NCBI GenBank assembly: GCA_004026145.2
Contig: CP034985.2
Coordinates: 3,805,481-3,869,480 of the forward strand
Origin: Takifugu bimaculatus
Lineage: Eukaryota; Chordata; Actinopteri; Tetraodontiformes; Tetraodontidae
DNA: 64,000 nucleotides
Direction of reading: 5' to 3'
The translations under genes were made by a program, and so were the position numbers. Below, piece after piece: positions 23,924 to 36,196 of this stretch. Within the stretch, counting starts at the first letter, position 1, and every line of letters begins with the position of its first letter. The notes below the pieces were generated by a model, which saw only the letters and a list, made by a program, of their open reading frames with translations, ran no database searches and was not told the origin of the DNA.

Positions 23924-26900
23924 ACATTGACTTATGCATTCAAACAACACACACACACGCTCTGGCATTAAATTTGTCAGATTAATCCCGCCCTGCTGAC
24001 TTCCAGCTGCAGAACCAAGATGGTTAAGCAGGTTACACACGTCACCGTGTTGGATTTCTTCTGGTTTCTCTTCTTGACTGTGATTATTTGTTTGCTGCCT
24101 GTGTGTTTATGCTGCGTCAGTTTGTTCCTCCTCTTCTTTTCCAAATTCAGGGCCCTTTGATCCACCCATTTTACAATTATCCCCCCCATATGCGATTTGT
24201 CTTCCGCCTCTGGCTGCTTTGAATTTCCCTGCCTTTCCTTTTTCCGATCCTGATCCTCCCTTTTGACATTTGTCTGCTTTTTGACTTGTGAATTATTCAG
24301 ATAAATCACATAACTGAGTCCACCTGATGCCTGTACCTTCTCAACCTTTCAGATTTCTGCTATAAAACCTTAAATTACAGACTATAAATGAAACTGAAAC
24401 TGAAATTTGACTTTAGTGAAATAAAATGAATTGGGACTTTATTCTGTGTGGATGTACCCGATAACTTGCCCTTGACGAGTTGAAAATTTTATAATTTTCC
24501 TTTTTTTATTTGAGTAATTGCAATAAAAATGGCCAAATTTGAACCTCACAAGTCAAATATGTTGAAAACCAGTCATTGCCAAGAGCTGTCTAATGGATTT
24601 ACTCTTGTTTTCATCCTGTTCCACATGCTCGTAGACTTAGTGTAGAAAATTGGATGGTGATAAAAATCACTGAGCTCCAGTTTCCCGAGGCTGTAACATT
24701 AACGTGACACCACCGGTTCCCCATCTTATACCCCACATCCTCACATTATTGCCTCAAAAGACTGACATGATGGACGTTAGCTTATCGATTAGCTTCCTAA
24801 TTCCAGCTTTAATGTCTCCCAGCACGCACTAAATGGATCAGCACAGTTACCTAAATAAGTGTGAAAAGGTTAAATAATTCCTCTTGATGAATGTTCTGAT
24901 TCGGTTCAGTGCATGGTCGCCGTGGGAACTTTATCAGTCAAAGCTACACAAACCAAAGGTGTAAATATTATAATATATTTGTTGAAATATGGCTAAACAC
25001 AGGTGATGAAAAATAATCTAATAATGCCACGTTTGTAAAAACCTGCCAAATTAGTGTTTTTTTTCCGTTCAAGGATGCGGCAACGTCTGTTTAGTCAGCG
25101 ACGCCGACCTTTCCACCTGCTAATTAGCTACTGTGAGCTGTTTTGTGGCAGTCTGTGAGGGATTTGGTGAGCAGAGAAGCAGAAATCTGCATCCTCACAA
25201 AACCTGAGAGGTTAAAGCAACTGTGTCCCCGACATCTTCTGTCAAACTCTCCCTTCAAACGAGGGAATTGAAACTGAGAGAAAGGCACAGGAGGGAGGCA
25301 GGTGAACAGAGCAAAGAAATGTGGTCTCGGCTTCAGCTTCAGATCCCCTTAGGAGTAGTCTCGGAGAGTTTTGTCCATATTGTCATGGCAACATTAGATA
25401 GTTGTCAGGGCTTCACATCAGGAAATCGAAAGAATATTGACCTATGGACCCAAATCTGACAGACTGTTGGCCTAATAGGGATCAACAACATTTAGGTAGT
25501 GCCAGTAAGTGCTGAGGGACCCCAAATGAGTCACAAGGGCGGCGTTAATGAACCGGCCACTTCTCAATTATTACTGGAATAAGGATGCAGCGTGACTTAG
25601 ACGGTAATGGAGGTGTTAGTATTAGAATACTAATATCAGTCAGCTTCAGTGATGTTTGATCGTTGTTAGCAGTTGTCCCTGGTGCCCCCCCCCCTTCTGT
25701 CCTTCGTCTGTGTTTCCCTTCTCTGTTTCCAGGCTGGTCGGGGCTGCTTCCTGCTTCACGGCCATCGTGCGACCTGCACACCTGGAACTCGTCTCAGTTA
25801 ATCAGCTACACCTGCCTGCTGTTTTAAAAGGACCGCTCCTTCCATCTTCAGTTTCAGCCCCTTGTGCCTGCTCGTTCAGGTGTCTGTTTGTGCCGTCCAG
25901 CCTGCTCTAACGAAGAGGTTTGCTAACTTTGTTTGGTTGCAGAATTCTTCAGCCCCGTCTCATAAGGTCTGGCCTGGTCGAATCCGCTCAGTCCTGTGTG
26001 TCCGCCGCTCTTAACAATCGTACGGCTGTGCCGCCACGATTAGCTCACACACGCATAACATCTTATATTTCTGGAGTTTAAATGCGATCAAAAACGCTGC
26101 CGCTGACTCAGCTGAAATGGCTGCAGATGATTTATCAAACCTCAGCCGAATTCTTTCATTTTTGCTCTCATTTGCCCAATAAAACTTTTTCCTCCACACG
26201 ACTTTATTCCAACCAGACTCTGCAAAAAATGCTGGCGTAAAGAGAATAAAAGAGTGAATTTACACGAATATTTCTCAAAGGATGTTTCTTAAGCCAACAA
26301 ATATGCTTGTTTTTTTTATCAGGCTTTATATTGCGCTACTCTATCTTGCTACGATATTTAAGCACACATTACAGAATGTAATACTGGCGTTACCGAGGCC
26401 TGTTAAAAATAATGTAAACGGGACTCGGATCCAACAGTGCAGCAGGATATCAGGCGGTCCAGTTGGGAAGCATTCGTTAAGTAGTTTTGTGTGGCGAGTG
26501 GCGGTCACAGCCCACCTTCAGCGGTACTGGTGTCATGAGGGGGTATCTGCAGCGAAGAGAGGTTAGACAGACGGCGAGCAACTCCGCAACATCATTTTTA
26601 CGTGTGAAATTACGTGTGTAATTATTCACGTGATTTCCATGTGAAGTTGATGCAAAGAGGCGGGAAATGTTGGAGGATCCATACGCAGTTTGATGCGACT
26701 CATAAATGGGAATTTATCTACCATCAGACTTCACGTGGGAAAATCACACAGGTTCATATTCATGGCAAAGTAGTTGGAAAACATGCTGGAAAGTTGAAAG
26801 TTTTACTTCTACATAACCCCTCGAAAAAATAAGTCCTCTGTGTTTGTCTTCATTACACTTTGTTGTGTTTTTAGCCCAGCCTGAGTGTGAGAGGAGTTTA

Positions 26901-29673
26901 TCTCCAGCTTCTCCAGCTTGCCCCAAAGCCTTCGTTGGCAACCCCGGCTGAGCTTTGATCATTTCCCCCTCCTCGCCCAGCTCTTTCTGACTGCTTCTCT
27001 CCTTCTCTTTCAGCTCTCTTCCTCTTTATCACATAGTTTTCCTCTCATGTCCTCTGCCTCATCCAATTTTATATTTCTCTCCTGCACGTGGAGGAGAGAT
27101 GCGAGTCGGGTCAAGGAATCGGAGTGCGGGGCGTTTTGGTGTCCACTTCGATTGCTTCACGCCCTGCAATTGCTGTCAGAGACAGAGAGACAGGCCCCTT
27201 AATTGCTTACTTTCATTTTGCGGAGGAGATGGGAGGACTAGAAAAGGCTAAATTGTATAGACGGCACAGAATCAAGCTCAGAACACAAGGTTGCTAACTG
27301 ATGAAACTAAAGTGCTGGCCACGAGGTAATATTTTACAACAGTGGTTAGCATTGCATAAAGAACAGCTCGTGGATCTCACCCACGCTCCCGGCCGTGACA
27401 CTGAGGATGCTACTGCAATTAAAGGCATTAATCAGCTGAAGAAATGATTCAAGTAGGAAGACAGTACAGACGCTCCACCGCTGTGGAATGGCTGTAAGTG
27501 CAGCCATTAACTCTCCACTAAAGTACCCACACCTATTTTTTCAAAGCTCTGCGTCCTTCACGCTGGCGGCAGGCTGATCCACAGGTTCTGACAAAAACAC
27601 ACTGCAGGAAACAAAAGGGAGACCTTTCAACTAAAGCTGTGGCGCGCAGTCGTCAGGAAAAAGGCAGCGGAAGATGAGCGGTCGCCAGGGGTCCGGCGCT
27701 CTTCAGAAACACAAGCAAACAGCATCGGGGCAACATTTAAAGTGAAGTCAAAAGATAAAACAAGCAGAGAAAAGGTTTCTCCACTGTTACCGGCTCTGAA
27801 CTGTGACTACAGACCGACTTGAAAATAGTTTTATTTCGGTTCTTGAAAACTTTTCCCTTGTTTTTGCTGCATTTTCAAAACACAAAGTCAAACTTTGATG
27901 CCATGTCAGGGGGGACCAGAGCACAGATTCAGCTGTTGTGATCATTTCGTAATCCATGTCTCTGCTAACATCAGCTGCAGAACATCTAGACCTTCTTCAT
28001 TCTTTCTTTCATCCAGGTGCATCAACACATCCGTCACTCGTGCCGATTATTTTTCGTGTCTTGTCTTGGCTCATTTTTCTGTTTGAGTTCTTCTAGAATG
28101 AGCAGCTGCTGGAATATGTTGCAGACGAGGGAGAATAAGGGGGGAAAAAAGGGAATTCTTTCAAGCGGAGTGGAATGTGAACCTTGAATGTTCAAATATC
28201 CTGGTAGCAGGGTATCAGCGGGGAGCAGGTATGGACCCATGCGTGGTTTTCACACCATTACATGTAAACAGCAGCGCGTTTTATTTGCATTCTACGCTAA
28301 ATGGCTAAAACCCTGTAAATTGAATCCAACAGTAAATATACTGAAGATATAGTGCAGAATTTCATGTGTCTGTCCTTAGTCTATTCAAGGAAAAGATGGA
28401 AACACGTTGTGACATTTCAGCCTTTATTTGAACGGCCGTATGTTCCAGCTGCACTAGAGGAATACACCCACCAGGCTGTTGCTGGATTTTCTCTGCATCG
28501 GCTGTCAACTCTGTGAAGACGTGGTCGTAATTCCAGTGTCACCCTCCCCCCACCCGCCAGCAGGTTCTGCGCCTCCCAGCTCACAATTTGATGCCTATCT
28601 GACTATTTCATCAAATTAAAGTCTGCAGCAGACTGTGCCGTCTGGTTCCGTCTGGGCTGCTTCTGCAGCAGATGGTGCATTGATGTACGTGGATATACTC
28701 TACATATGTAGCACGAGAGAGCTGGGTCTGGCTGACACAGGCTCCTTTGCTTCACCAGTGGGATTAATCCTTTGAGGACCCGAGAGCCGGAATAACTACA
28801 TGCAAAACACACAGTGGTCAACCTGCTACGTATGTTTTTACACTGAAAGATGATCACCAGACTGGAGGGGGATTGGTTTTGAGCATGGTTCCTGTGAGTA
28901 ATTCCCACATCTGGGCACTGAATATTCATGACTGGAGGGTTTTCACCCAGGGGTGACCAGGGATGTGAGGCTGCATCAGATGAGAGAACGTTGAGAGCAC
29001 AGATCTGTGGGTTTGTGTGTCCTCTGGTGGAAAATGACATGGGATCTAGATTAGGAGCTCGTTGAGATCTGGATCAGACAGATTCATCCATCCCAGGGGC
29101 CAAAAAGCCAAACATATTAGATGCAATTGCCACGAGTCTGGTTTATATATTAAAAACCCAACACATAGGGGCCGATATGCAGCTACGCAAGGTTCCGCTT
29201 CGGGACAACAACACTTGGGAAACACTTGACCGAATTAGTTGAATTTGACTGATCCACAAAACCGGAACACGCGGAACTAATTAATCAAGCTTTGATGTTA
29301 CCATGCCGACGGTTCAAGGATAAAAAACATGCCACGGCGGCCCTGCTTCATCTTCCCTCCAGCACAAGCAGATTTTTAGACTCTAAACAGGTTTTTCTGC
29401 AGCGTTAATTTGCTGGTCTGGAACCAGCGTGAAGGCCCAGAAAGAAAAGAACTGTTGTGGAAACAGAGGTGCTCCTGTGGTCAATGCAGCTGCTAACTGA
29501 AAGCTAAATAACAAACCCAAGCTCAGCCAAGACCGCTCACTCATTTCAGGCCTGAAGTTGCAGCACTTTCACTTTGAACAACACTGGCAGGAAAAAATAA
29601 TTGTATTTAACAATGTTGCCTGTTGGCAACAAACATTTAACATCCTGCAGCACCTGCGATCATCGTCAATATA
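23923..29673. other. long gene-free stretch
   Basis: I found no gene. 24360-25060 is AT-rich. 25680-25960 resembles LTR-like teleost DNA (C run at 25686-25693, CACACCTGG and CTACACCTGCCTG words) but no TG...CA ends or target duplication were found. 26590-26830 holds several CACGTG/ACGTG words and a 72-codon frame without known motif. 28600-29040 on the minus strand is open for 145 codons with no domain recognised. Confidence 0.45.
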
Positions 29674-30560
29674 CGCTGCCTGGCCAAAGAGAGCCACGCT
29701 GGAATATTTCGTCGGAGCACCTTTAGCTTCGATTACGGCAGGCATTCGCCGCGGCGTCCACAACCTTCTGCAACGTCACAACATTTGGTCCAGTGTTGCA
29801 CTAACTTTCACCGAGCTCCTGGATGGATGATAGGACAGTCGGACCCAAGCCTTCTCCAGCACATCCCAGAGGTTCTCAAAGGTGGTTAAGGTCTGGACTC
29901 TGTGGTGACTCAAATGTTCCACAATTTGAGCCTCATGAATCCTGATATTGTCATCTTAGAATATGCCATCAGAGAATAAAAAAACCTTTGATTGAAAAAC
30001 TCATTCAGTCCATTCAGGTACTCAGCTGGCCTCAGTAGTGGATGATACAGTAGGTCCTGGCCAAGATGGATGCATCACTTCATCTGCCTCTCTTCTTACC
30101 CCGATGCACCCATCACTGTGGAACTTTTGCTCCAGAGTCCAATCTTTATGCTCCCTTGCAAACTGAAGCCTTTTTCTCCAATTAACCTCCCTGATTAGTG
30201 GCTTTCTTAATGATCACTGCTGATCACTCCCAATATCTAGAGTTCTCTTCACACTGTGCATGTGGAAATGCTCTTACATTCACTATTAAACACGGCCCCT
30301 AGTTCTGCTGTTGCTTTTCTGCACTTTAATTGCACCATAATTCGCGATCGCTGGGGGATTTTTTTCTCCGACCACATTTCTCCCTCGAAGACGATGGTTT
30401 CCCGCTTTCCTTCCAGTTGTTCCTAATAATTTGGACACTTCTTTTTTAACCCATTCCTATTAGTTTCTGCAGCCTCATTAGATTGTTTTCTTTGCCTGAT
30501 GCATGTAAATGGCGTGATCCTTCCGGAACTCGTTAACAGGTTTATCCAACATGAGTCTTT
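29674..30560 (-). mobile_element. decayed Tc1/mariner transposon
   Basis: The left end CGCTGCCTGGCCAAAGAGAG follows a TA (29672-29673) and matches the teleost Tc1 inverted-repeat type that begins CACTGCCTGGCCAAA. The transposase reads on the minus strand. Its extreme C-terminus, near 29695-29760, is TPRRMPAVIEAKGAPTKY followed by a stop, the usual Tc1-like end. Further along are Tc1-type blocks such as CCAGAGTCCAATCTTTATGC (near 30133) and CCGACCACATTTCT (near 30369). The frame has many stops and gaps. About 890 bp is recognisable and I cannot find the second inverted repeat, so the transposase 5' side is eroded or deleted. Confidence 0.85.
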
Positions 30561-32029
30561 TATCTGTTTGCTTGGTTTTTGGCTTTATTTTGAAGAACTT
30601 TCATTGAGTCTTCTGTTTCCAGTCAGCATCAACTCTTTACAAAACCTTCAAGTTTCCTCTTAAAAGTGTCTAAAGGAATTTTAGAATTATTTATCCAAGA
30701 TTCTTCTTTATTCCGGCAATAAATTGTGGTGAGTGAAAGAGAATGCAGCAAAAAGACTCATAAAGGCTCGGGATGCTGAGGCAAGACATTCCATTCCACA
30801 AATCTTCATTTTAGCGCATCCTCGACCTTGAAAGCACGGCATCAGGGCATCTATCAGTGCATGTGCTGACGTGCGCAGTCACACACCAGCTGCAGCTCAG
30901 TGCAATGTGTTACAGCTGGGACAGAAAGGCTAAAAACCTTTAGGAGATCGGGCAGCTCTGTCAATGATTGATAAAGGAATTCATCCAAAAACATGCTGGA
31001 TGTAATCGCTGCCAGCCTCCTCCTGGGCCAGAGTCAGAACCAGCGCTTTCCACCAGCAGCGGGCTGCAACCTCAAAATCTGAGGTTCGACTGGAATAACA
31101 CAAGCGAGCGGAGGGTCGTTCACTCAAGTGGTGCCATTGAGTGTGTTCAGACTCACGACCTCGTTCAGATGAGATGACGAGTGCAGTGTTTGTCGCAGGA
31201 ACATAAAGAACAGGACACTCAGAGACGGAGTTTGGAGCCTTTCGACAGTTAAAAATAACAAAATACAGGAAAACGCAAGCAGGGCAGCGTTAACAAAACC
31301 CTAAAGGGACAGATGGAGCCTTTTATGAGAACGCCAAAATGACCCGTATGTGTTGACAGCACAACAGTTGGAAAAGGCCGTAAAAATCTCCCATAAATGG
31401 ACCAAACTCAAACGATGCTGCATTCAGACAGCTGCGGTTAGCTTCGTATTCATCAACACCGAGGCCAACTGCGAGCGTCTTGGGTCAGAACTGACAATGA
31501 GGCACAATCTTCTCCAACCCGTCCATTTATTTTAACCCCTCTTTGCTATTCCAGTTAATCAAATGTTGGTGTTTTGGGGCTGTCGGGGGGAAACTGGCAG
31601 CACCTGGAGAAAAGCTACACAGGCGCTCCTTTTCAAACCGTTTCCATCTGAACGCATCGATTTTCAAAAACGATGGGTCGGTCTCATGGAACCAGAGCGC
31701 CGAGTGATCCAGGAAGTTGCTGGTGGAGCCAAAGCATCAGTACGGAGGTGTAACTGAGGGTTAATTCACCTGAAAAAGGATCCCCAAATCTGCATTACGA
31801 TGCTTTAAGCCACCACCTCTGATTCATGATAATCACCTCATTAAACCAGTATCTGAGTTTATTCTGATTAATCCCCTCCATCAGCCCGAAATAAATGCTC
31901 TCAGGAAATGGGCGGTGATGCAGAAAATCGTAGGAAAACGTATAATCTGTTAAAAATATTGCAGAATTACAGGCTGTTTCCCCTCAGTTGAGCATTTACG
32001 TAACTGCGAGACTGGGGGTGGAGGCAGCT
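30561..32029. other. non-coding stretch
   Basis: No gene recognised. Near 31638-31690 a compound near-palindrome is visible, CATCG/CGATG (31655-31659 and 31671-31675) around an A/T-rich centre, inside an outer TCCAT/ATGGA pair. 31860-31960 is ordinary AT-rich DNA. Confidence 0.5.
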
Positions 32030-32051
32030 GGGGGGGGGGGGGGGGGGGGGG
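32030..32051. repeat. G22 homopolymer
   Basis: Twenty-two consecutive G. One of several long C or G runs in the window (14188, 34251, 50572, 51107, 52166, 62922). Such runs are error-prone in sequencing, so their lengths are approximate. Confidence 0.95.
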
Positions 32052-32813
32052 CAAACGCGGGGGAGGGATGAGCGGAAGAGTTTAAACAGCAAAAGATGGG
32101 GAGAATTGGAGCAGATCAAAGAATATTGTTCTTGGCAACACAAAGTCTCGGAGGAGCGGGAGAAAGACTGACTGAGGGAGACCTCTGAATCCTGAATGCT
32201 GGGGAGAGGCAAAGGCATCGCAGACTCCCATTAGGAGTATCCGTATTTTGGTGGGGCAACAGGTGGGCTCTGAATTCTGCATCTTACAGGATGCGACTTT
32301 GGTTCCCAGAAATCTCAAGACAGACAGAACTTTAATGAATGGAGGGTTAAAAATAACAGTGGCACTGAGGCAGCCTGATCCCTGCTGCTAATATCAGCTT
32401 TAATCCTGCAGAAGGAAACAAAACTCTGCCAACACTTGCTATCTAACTACTGTATCCCCACCAGCGTTGCCGCGGCAACAGTCCAAGCACCCTCAGGAAT
32501 AAATGCCCTGGGTTTTGGTGGCCCATAAACATTCTGAATACTTTGTGCTCCCATTTTAATGAGTAGTCATTAATGAGTCCTTTTCTGGCTCAGCAAAGCC
32601 AGGACCATTTAGTGTTTTAATTGAGTTTGTTTCAGGTATTAAAAATGAAACTCCACTCAAATCTGAGGTTCCTCAAGGTTCCTTTCTGTTGAGTCTGGCC
32701 CATTAGTAAAGTTAGTGGGATACGAGTGCACATAAACATATGCACATGCATTCCTGATGCGCTGGTAAAGGCTACCATCGGATTGGGAGTCTTGCCACAA
32801 TAAGGCATGCACG
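32052..32813. other. non-coding stretch
   Basis: Nothing identifiable. GGTTCCTCAAGGTTCC at 32667-32682 resembles the coding signature of a reverse-transcriptase VPQGS motif, but the flanks do not support a LINE fragment. Confidence 0.45.
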
Positions 32814-32918
32814 GAATGAATGAATGAATGAATGAATGAATGAATGAATGAATGAATGAATGAATGAAGTAAGGAAGGAAGGAAGGAAGGAAGGAAGGAA
32901 GGAAGGAAGGAAGGAAGG
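32814..32918. repeat. (GAAT)n followed by (AAGG)n
   Basis: About 55 bp of GAAT units (32814-32868) pass directly into about 48 bp of AAGG units (32871-32918). The hybrid array suggests one tetranucleotide mutated into the next and then expanded. Confidence 0.97.
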
Positions 32919-33179
32919 GCTTGTGTGATAAGTGATGTGTTGAGTCATGTGAAATATAACTGAATTAAAGCCAAACATTTTAGCATTGAAGGTCACATAC
33001 ATGAATAAAAGTTGCAATGGACCCAAACTCTGTAGTTTAACACCGTGGCCCAAAACCAAGAATATTACAAAGGAAATTCCCATTGAGAAGTTCCTTTTTT
33101 TATGTTGAAAATCCTTTAATTAATAGTTGCACCTCAGGAGTAACATGCGGAGCTTAATTCAGTTCACTGGTACCTGGTA

Positions 33180-33356
33180 ACAGGGCCATCAGCAGGAGGG
33201 TCCGCCCCTATGAGCCCGGTCCTGCTCAAGGTTTCGTCCTGTTAAAGGGAAGTTTGTCCTGACACTGTTGCTTGTTGGGATGTCAGGCCCGGGAATTCTG
33301 GAAAGCACCTTGAGACAATGTTGATCATAACAGAAGCTATATGAATAATGAATATT
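33180..33356 (+). mobile_element. retroposon 3' tail (LINE or SINE type)
   Basis: The segment holds the series GGCCATCAGCAGGAGGGTCC, GGTCCTGCTCAAGGTTTC, CCTGTTAAAGGGAAGTTTGT, CACCTTGAGACAA and CTATATGAATAATGAAT, then runs straight into the (TGGA)n array. This matches the widespread teleost 3' tail that ends CTTGAGACAA...GCGCTATATAAATAAA with a short tandem repeat, as in L2/RTE-like LINEs and SINEs that borrow their tails. No 5' part of the element is seen, so it is a 5'-truncated copy. The exact family is not assigned. Confidence 0.65.
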
Positions 33357-33466
33357 TGGATGGATGGATGGATGGATGGATGGATGGATGGATGGGTGGG
33401 TGGGTGGGTGGATGGATGGATGGATGGATGGATGGATGGATGGATGGATGGATGGATGGATGGATG
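33357..33466. repeat. (TGGA)n / (TGGG)n array, 110 bp
   Basis: TGGA units interrupted once by four TGGG units (about 33393-33410). It probably grew from the tandem 3' terminus of the retroposon tail to its left. It separates that tail from the LINE reverse-transcriptase fragment to its right. Confidence 0.97.
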
Positions 33467-34640
33467 AGGATTCTTGATGAGGAGAATCTGGGGCACAGCT
33501 GGAATCTGTAGGTGCTCGGGGAACAGAGTTCTAAAGTGATTTAACATCTGGACGGCAGTTTGTCCCTGGGCTCTCCTCCTTCCAAACCCACCCACTGCTA
33601 AGGGTGTGCCTCAAGGTTCAGTTTTAGGCCCTGAGTGCTTCACAATTAAACTCCACAATGAATCTGCACATTAGCAAATTGTTATTCTCATTTAAATGCC
33701 GACGATTCAATCTTATACTGCATCACAAATCCTCCAGAAAAAGCCAAAGAATACTTCAGTGTTACACAAGCTGCACGTGTGAAACTTTCCCTAAACGCAC
33801 AAAAAACTGAGTGAATGTTGTTTTCAAATGCTAGCAATACTTGTTCTTACATGTTGGCATCTGGATCGATGACAAACTTAGATTTAACTCTCACATTAAT
33901 CAGCCACTAAAAAAACGTGGTCGAAAGAGATTTTTTCTTTACCACAACCAACAAGATTTTCCATTAGCTTGTGGAAAGAGATGAGCTGAGGCTGTTTTTC
34001 TGCCTGTCTTAGATTCTGGTGACATATTTTGCATGCACTCCTCTGCTTCCAATCTCAAGCCTCTCGATGCTGTTTTCCATCCCACCCTCAGATTCAGCAC
34101 CACTGCTCCACATCACCACAGCCCAGTAGGGTGGTCCTCGAAGCTCAAAGACCCGACTTCATTGCTTTTATTCATTTATAAACCCCCCACTGGCAAACTG
34201 CCCACTTACATCTCTTGATTACTTGTTCATTTCATGAATACATATGAATACCCCCCCCCCGCCCCCCCCCCCCCCCTCCACCCCGGTCTGGTCACAATTC
34301 CAAAGCCCTAAATTGGGAGCAGAGCTGGGGAGGACTTCCTTCTCTGCTCTTCATATTTCATGTCTTCGGCTAACTCTCAAACCCACTCGTTTGTATCTCT
34401 CAGTCAATTTAAATCATTAATCAGTGATTTCCTTTCCACCCTTTGTGCTTGTTTCCTCTGATTTTTTTCTATTCCCACTATATTCATTTTTAAAATCCTT
34501 TTGCTTTGATCCCAGTTATTGTTCTATTTGATCTTCTTTTATTCCCTGTGCTTTGATCTGTTATTTCTTCTTCTGTGCGTTGCCTCACGAGTCAAAAACA
34601 TATTGCTCGCTGTTATGACGGGCCTCATTAAAGGTGTTTA
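33467..34640 (+). mobile_element. broken LINE, Rex1/CR1/L2-type reverse transcriptase
   Basis: The plus strand reads a decayed non-LTR reverse transcriptase C-terminal half. KGVPQGSVLGP is intact at 33600-33632. The catalytic box reads NADDSILYC at 33695-33721, where Y of YADD has become N. Further on are WIDDKLRFNSHINQ (near 33862) and SSASNLKPLDAVFHPTLRF with GKLPTYIS (34036-34218), the thumb region of jockey-clade LINEs. Stops and frameshifts occur throughout and a long C run (34251-34276) interrupts the end. Faint C-terminal and 3' UTR similarity may extend to about 34640. No endonuclease domain is present, so the copy is 5'-truncated. Family is inferred from motif style. Confidence 0.8.
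34251..34276. repeat. C homopolymer within the LINE
   Basis: Ten C, one G and fifteen C in a row. It lies just after the recognisable LINE coding end GKLPTYIS. Confidence 0.95.
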
Positions 34641-36144
34641 ATTGTTGTTTGTTGTTGTTTTGGGGGGGGGGGCATGTTCGGACTTTAGACTCATGCATGT
34701 CCCCGTTGAGTGACGCGCTGGAGACGCCGGTGAAAATAAACAGCAGGTGTGAAGAATCAATTCCGCACACCTGTCGGAGGGCTGTCAACCCCCCCCCCCA
34801 CCCCCCATCCCCCCACCCCCCCGATGATGGACAGTCTGGATGTTCACAGTCTATTTGCCGCCAGGCTGTGCGGCAGCGAATAAGTGAGCGGCGCCGGCTC
34901 AGGGGCAGACGATATGAAGAGGGAGCGCGGAGCAATATCTATCCGCCACCGTGCTAGATCAGCATAAACGCCAAGGCCACTCTCGCTGGCTTTGAAAGTC
35001 TTTGGGGGGGGGTAACGAGATATATTGTCATGTCCTTCTAGGAGTTAAGGTTTTCAAAGGCAGGTCCGTACGTATTAGGCAGCGAGTGCAGGACCGCTCC
35101 ATTAGGTCAACACAGATGGACTCTGATGTAGAATCCTCTCAACGCGGGCGCCTAAATGACCCGTTTGAATGTTTTAGCCCCCTGGTTTCCTGACAGCAGC
35201 TTGAAGCCCAGCGGAGATGCTGATGTCTTCTTCTGATGACCTTATTTGGAGTCGGAAGCTCCAATAAAACCTGCCGGCACCATCCAGCGGAGCTCCCATG
35301 TTTCTGAACATCTCAACAAGCTGTCGAATCGAACAATTTCTGTCCTGTTTCTGAGCTAGACGGGCGACCTTTTCAATGCCTGATGTCAGACGGCCAACGC
35401 CCCCCACCAACCCCCCCCCCCCCCCAGATTTCCACATCAGCACCTTCTTATCGGTGTTTGAGCCTTTGCTGACTGCGTCTCTACGCTTGAGGCCAGCCTA
35501 GAAGCAGATTGGAGTGATAGATGCGAAGAGGACAGGATCCCAATTAAAACGGATGCCGTGTGCATGACTGAGCGAATCCACAGACTGATCCCGTGGAATT
35601 CCAGCTCTGCTCCTCAGAGGGAAGTCGTCATTCGTGCCTGTTAACCGGCCTAATCTTTGCCATTGAATCTGGTTCTAGATAAGGACAACAAACGCGACCT
35701 TTTTTCACACCATACCTTTTTTTGCCTCTGCTTGCTTCTGCTGCCGGAACTTCTGCTAAGTTCTCTCTCCCCCTTTCAGCCTCTGGAGTCTCTTCGTTCA
35801 GGCAAAAAAGAGCCGCCCTGTCTGACGCCCAATAAATGCCGCCAGTGTTGCTGGATGACAGATGGGATCGTGCAGGATCCCCAACCCCTGCTGCATAAAT
35901 AACTATTTCAGCTGCCGCGCCTTCTCTTACATAACATACAAACATACATTTAATGCTATTGATTTAATACGAGGTTACGTTTTTACACTATGAAGAGGTC
36001 AAAGGGCTCGGCTGCAGTTAAAAATACACATGAACTGATCACCAGAGCAGAGAAATCCATCATGGTTTCTGCAGATAATTACTCACTGTGGTGCATAAAT
36101 GAGGAAAATAAAATCCACCTACAGTTCAGCAGGATACCCTTGCC

Positions 36145-36148
<4 letters not shown>
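34641..36148. other. non-coding stretch with C/G tracts
   Basis: G run at 34663-34671, C-rich patch at 34790-34822, C run at 35411-35425. 34850-34990 and 35080-35300 are unique and GC-richer. A TTGGAG/CTCCAA hairpin with a 7-nt loop lies near 35247-35265. Minus-strand 35174-35443 is open for 89 codons without a recognised domain. Confidence 0.4.

Positions 36149-36191
<43 letters not shown>
36149..36191. repeat. (AC)n microsatellite, 43 bp
   Basis: A pure AC run that ends in AGACACATCC, where the CA-linked interspersed repeat copy B begins. Confidence 0.98.

Positions 36192-36196
<5 letters not shown>

Noticed and set aside
25680..25960. LTR-like teleost repeat texture
   Set aside because: No TG...CA ends, target duplication or AATAAA signal could be located.
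32660..32700. GGTTCCTCAAGGTTCC, a VPQGS-like word
   Set aside because: Stops follow at once and no other reverse-transcriptase block is nearby. Possibly a very short LINE remnant, but not supported.
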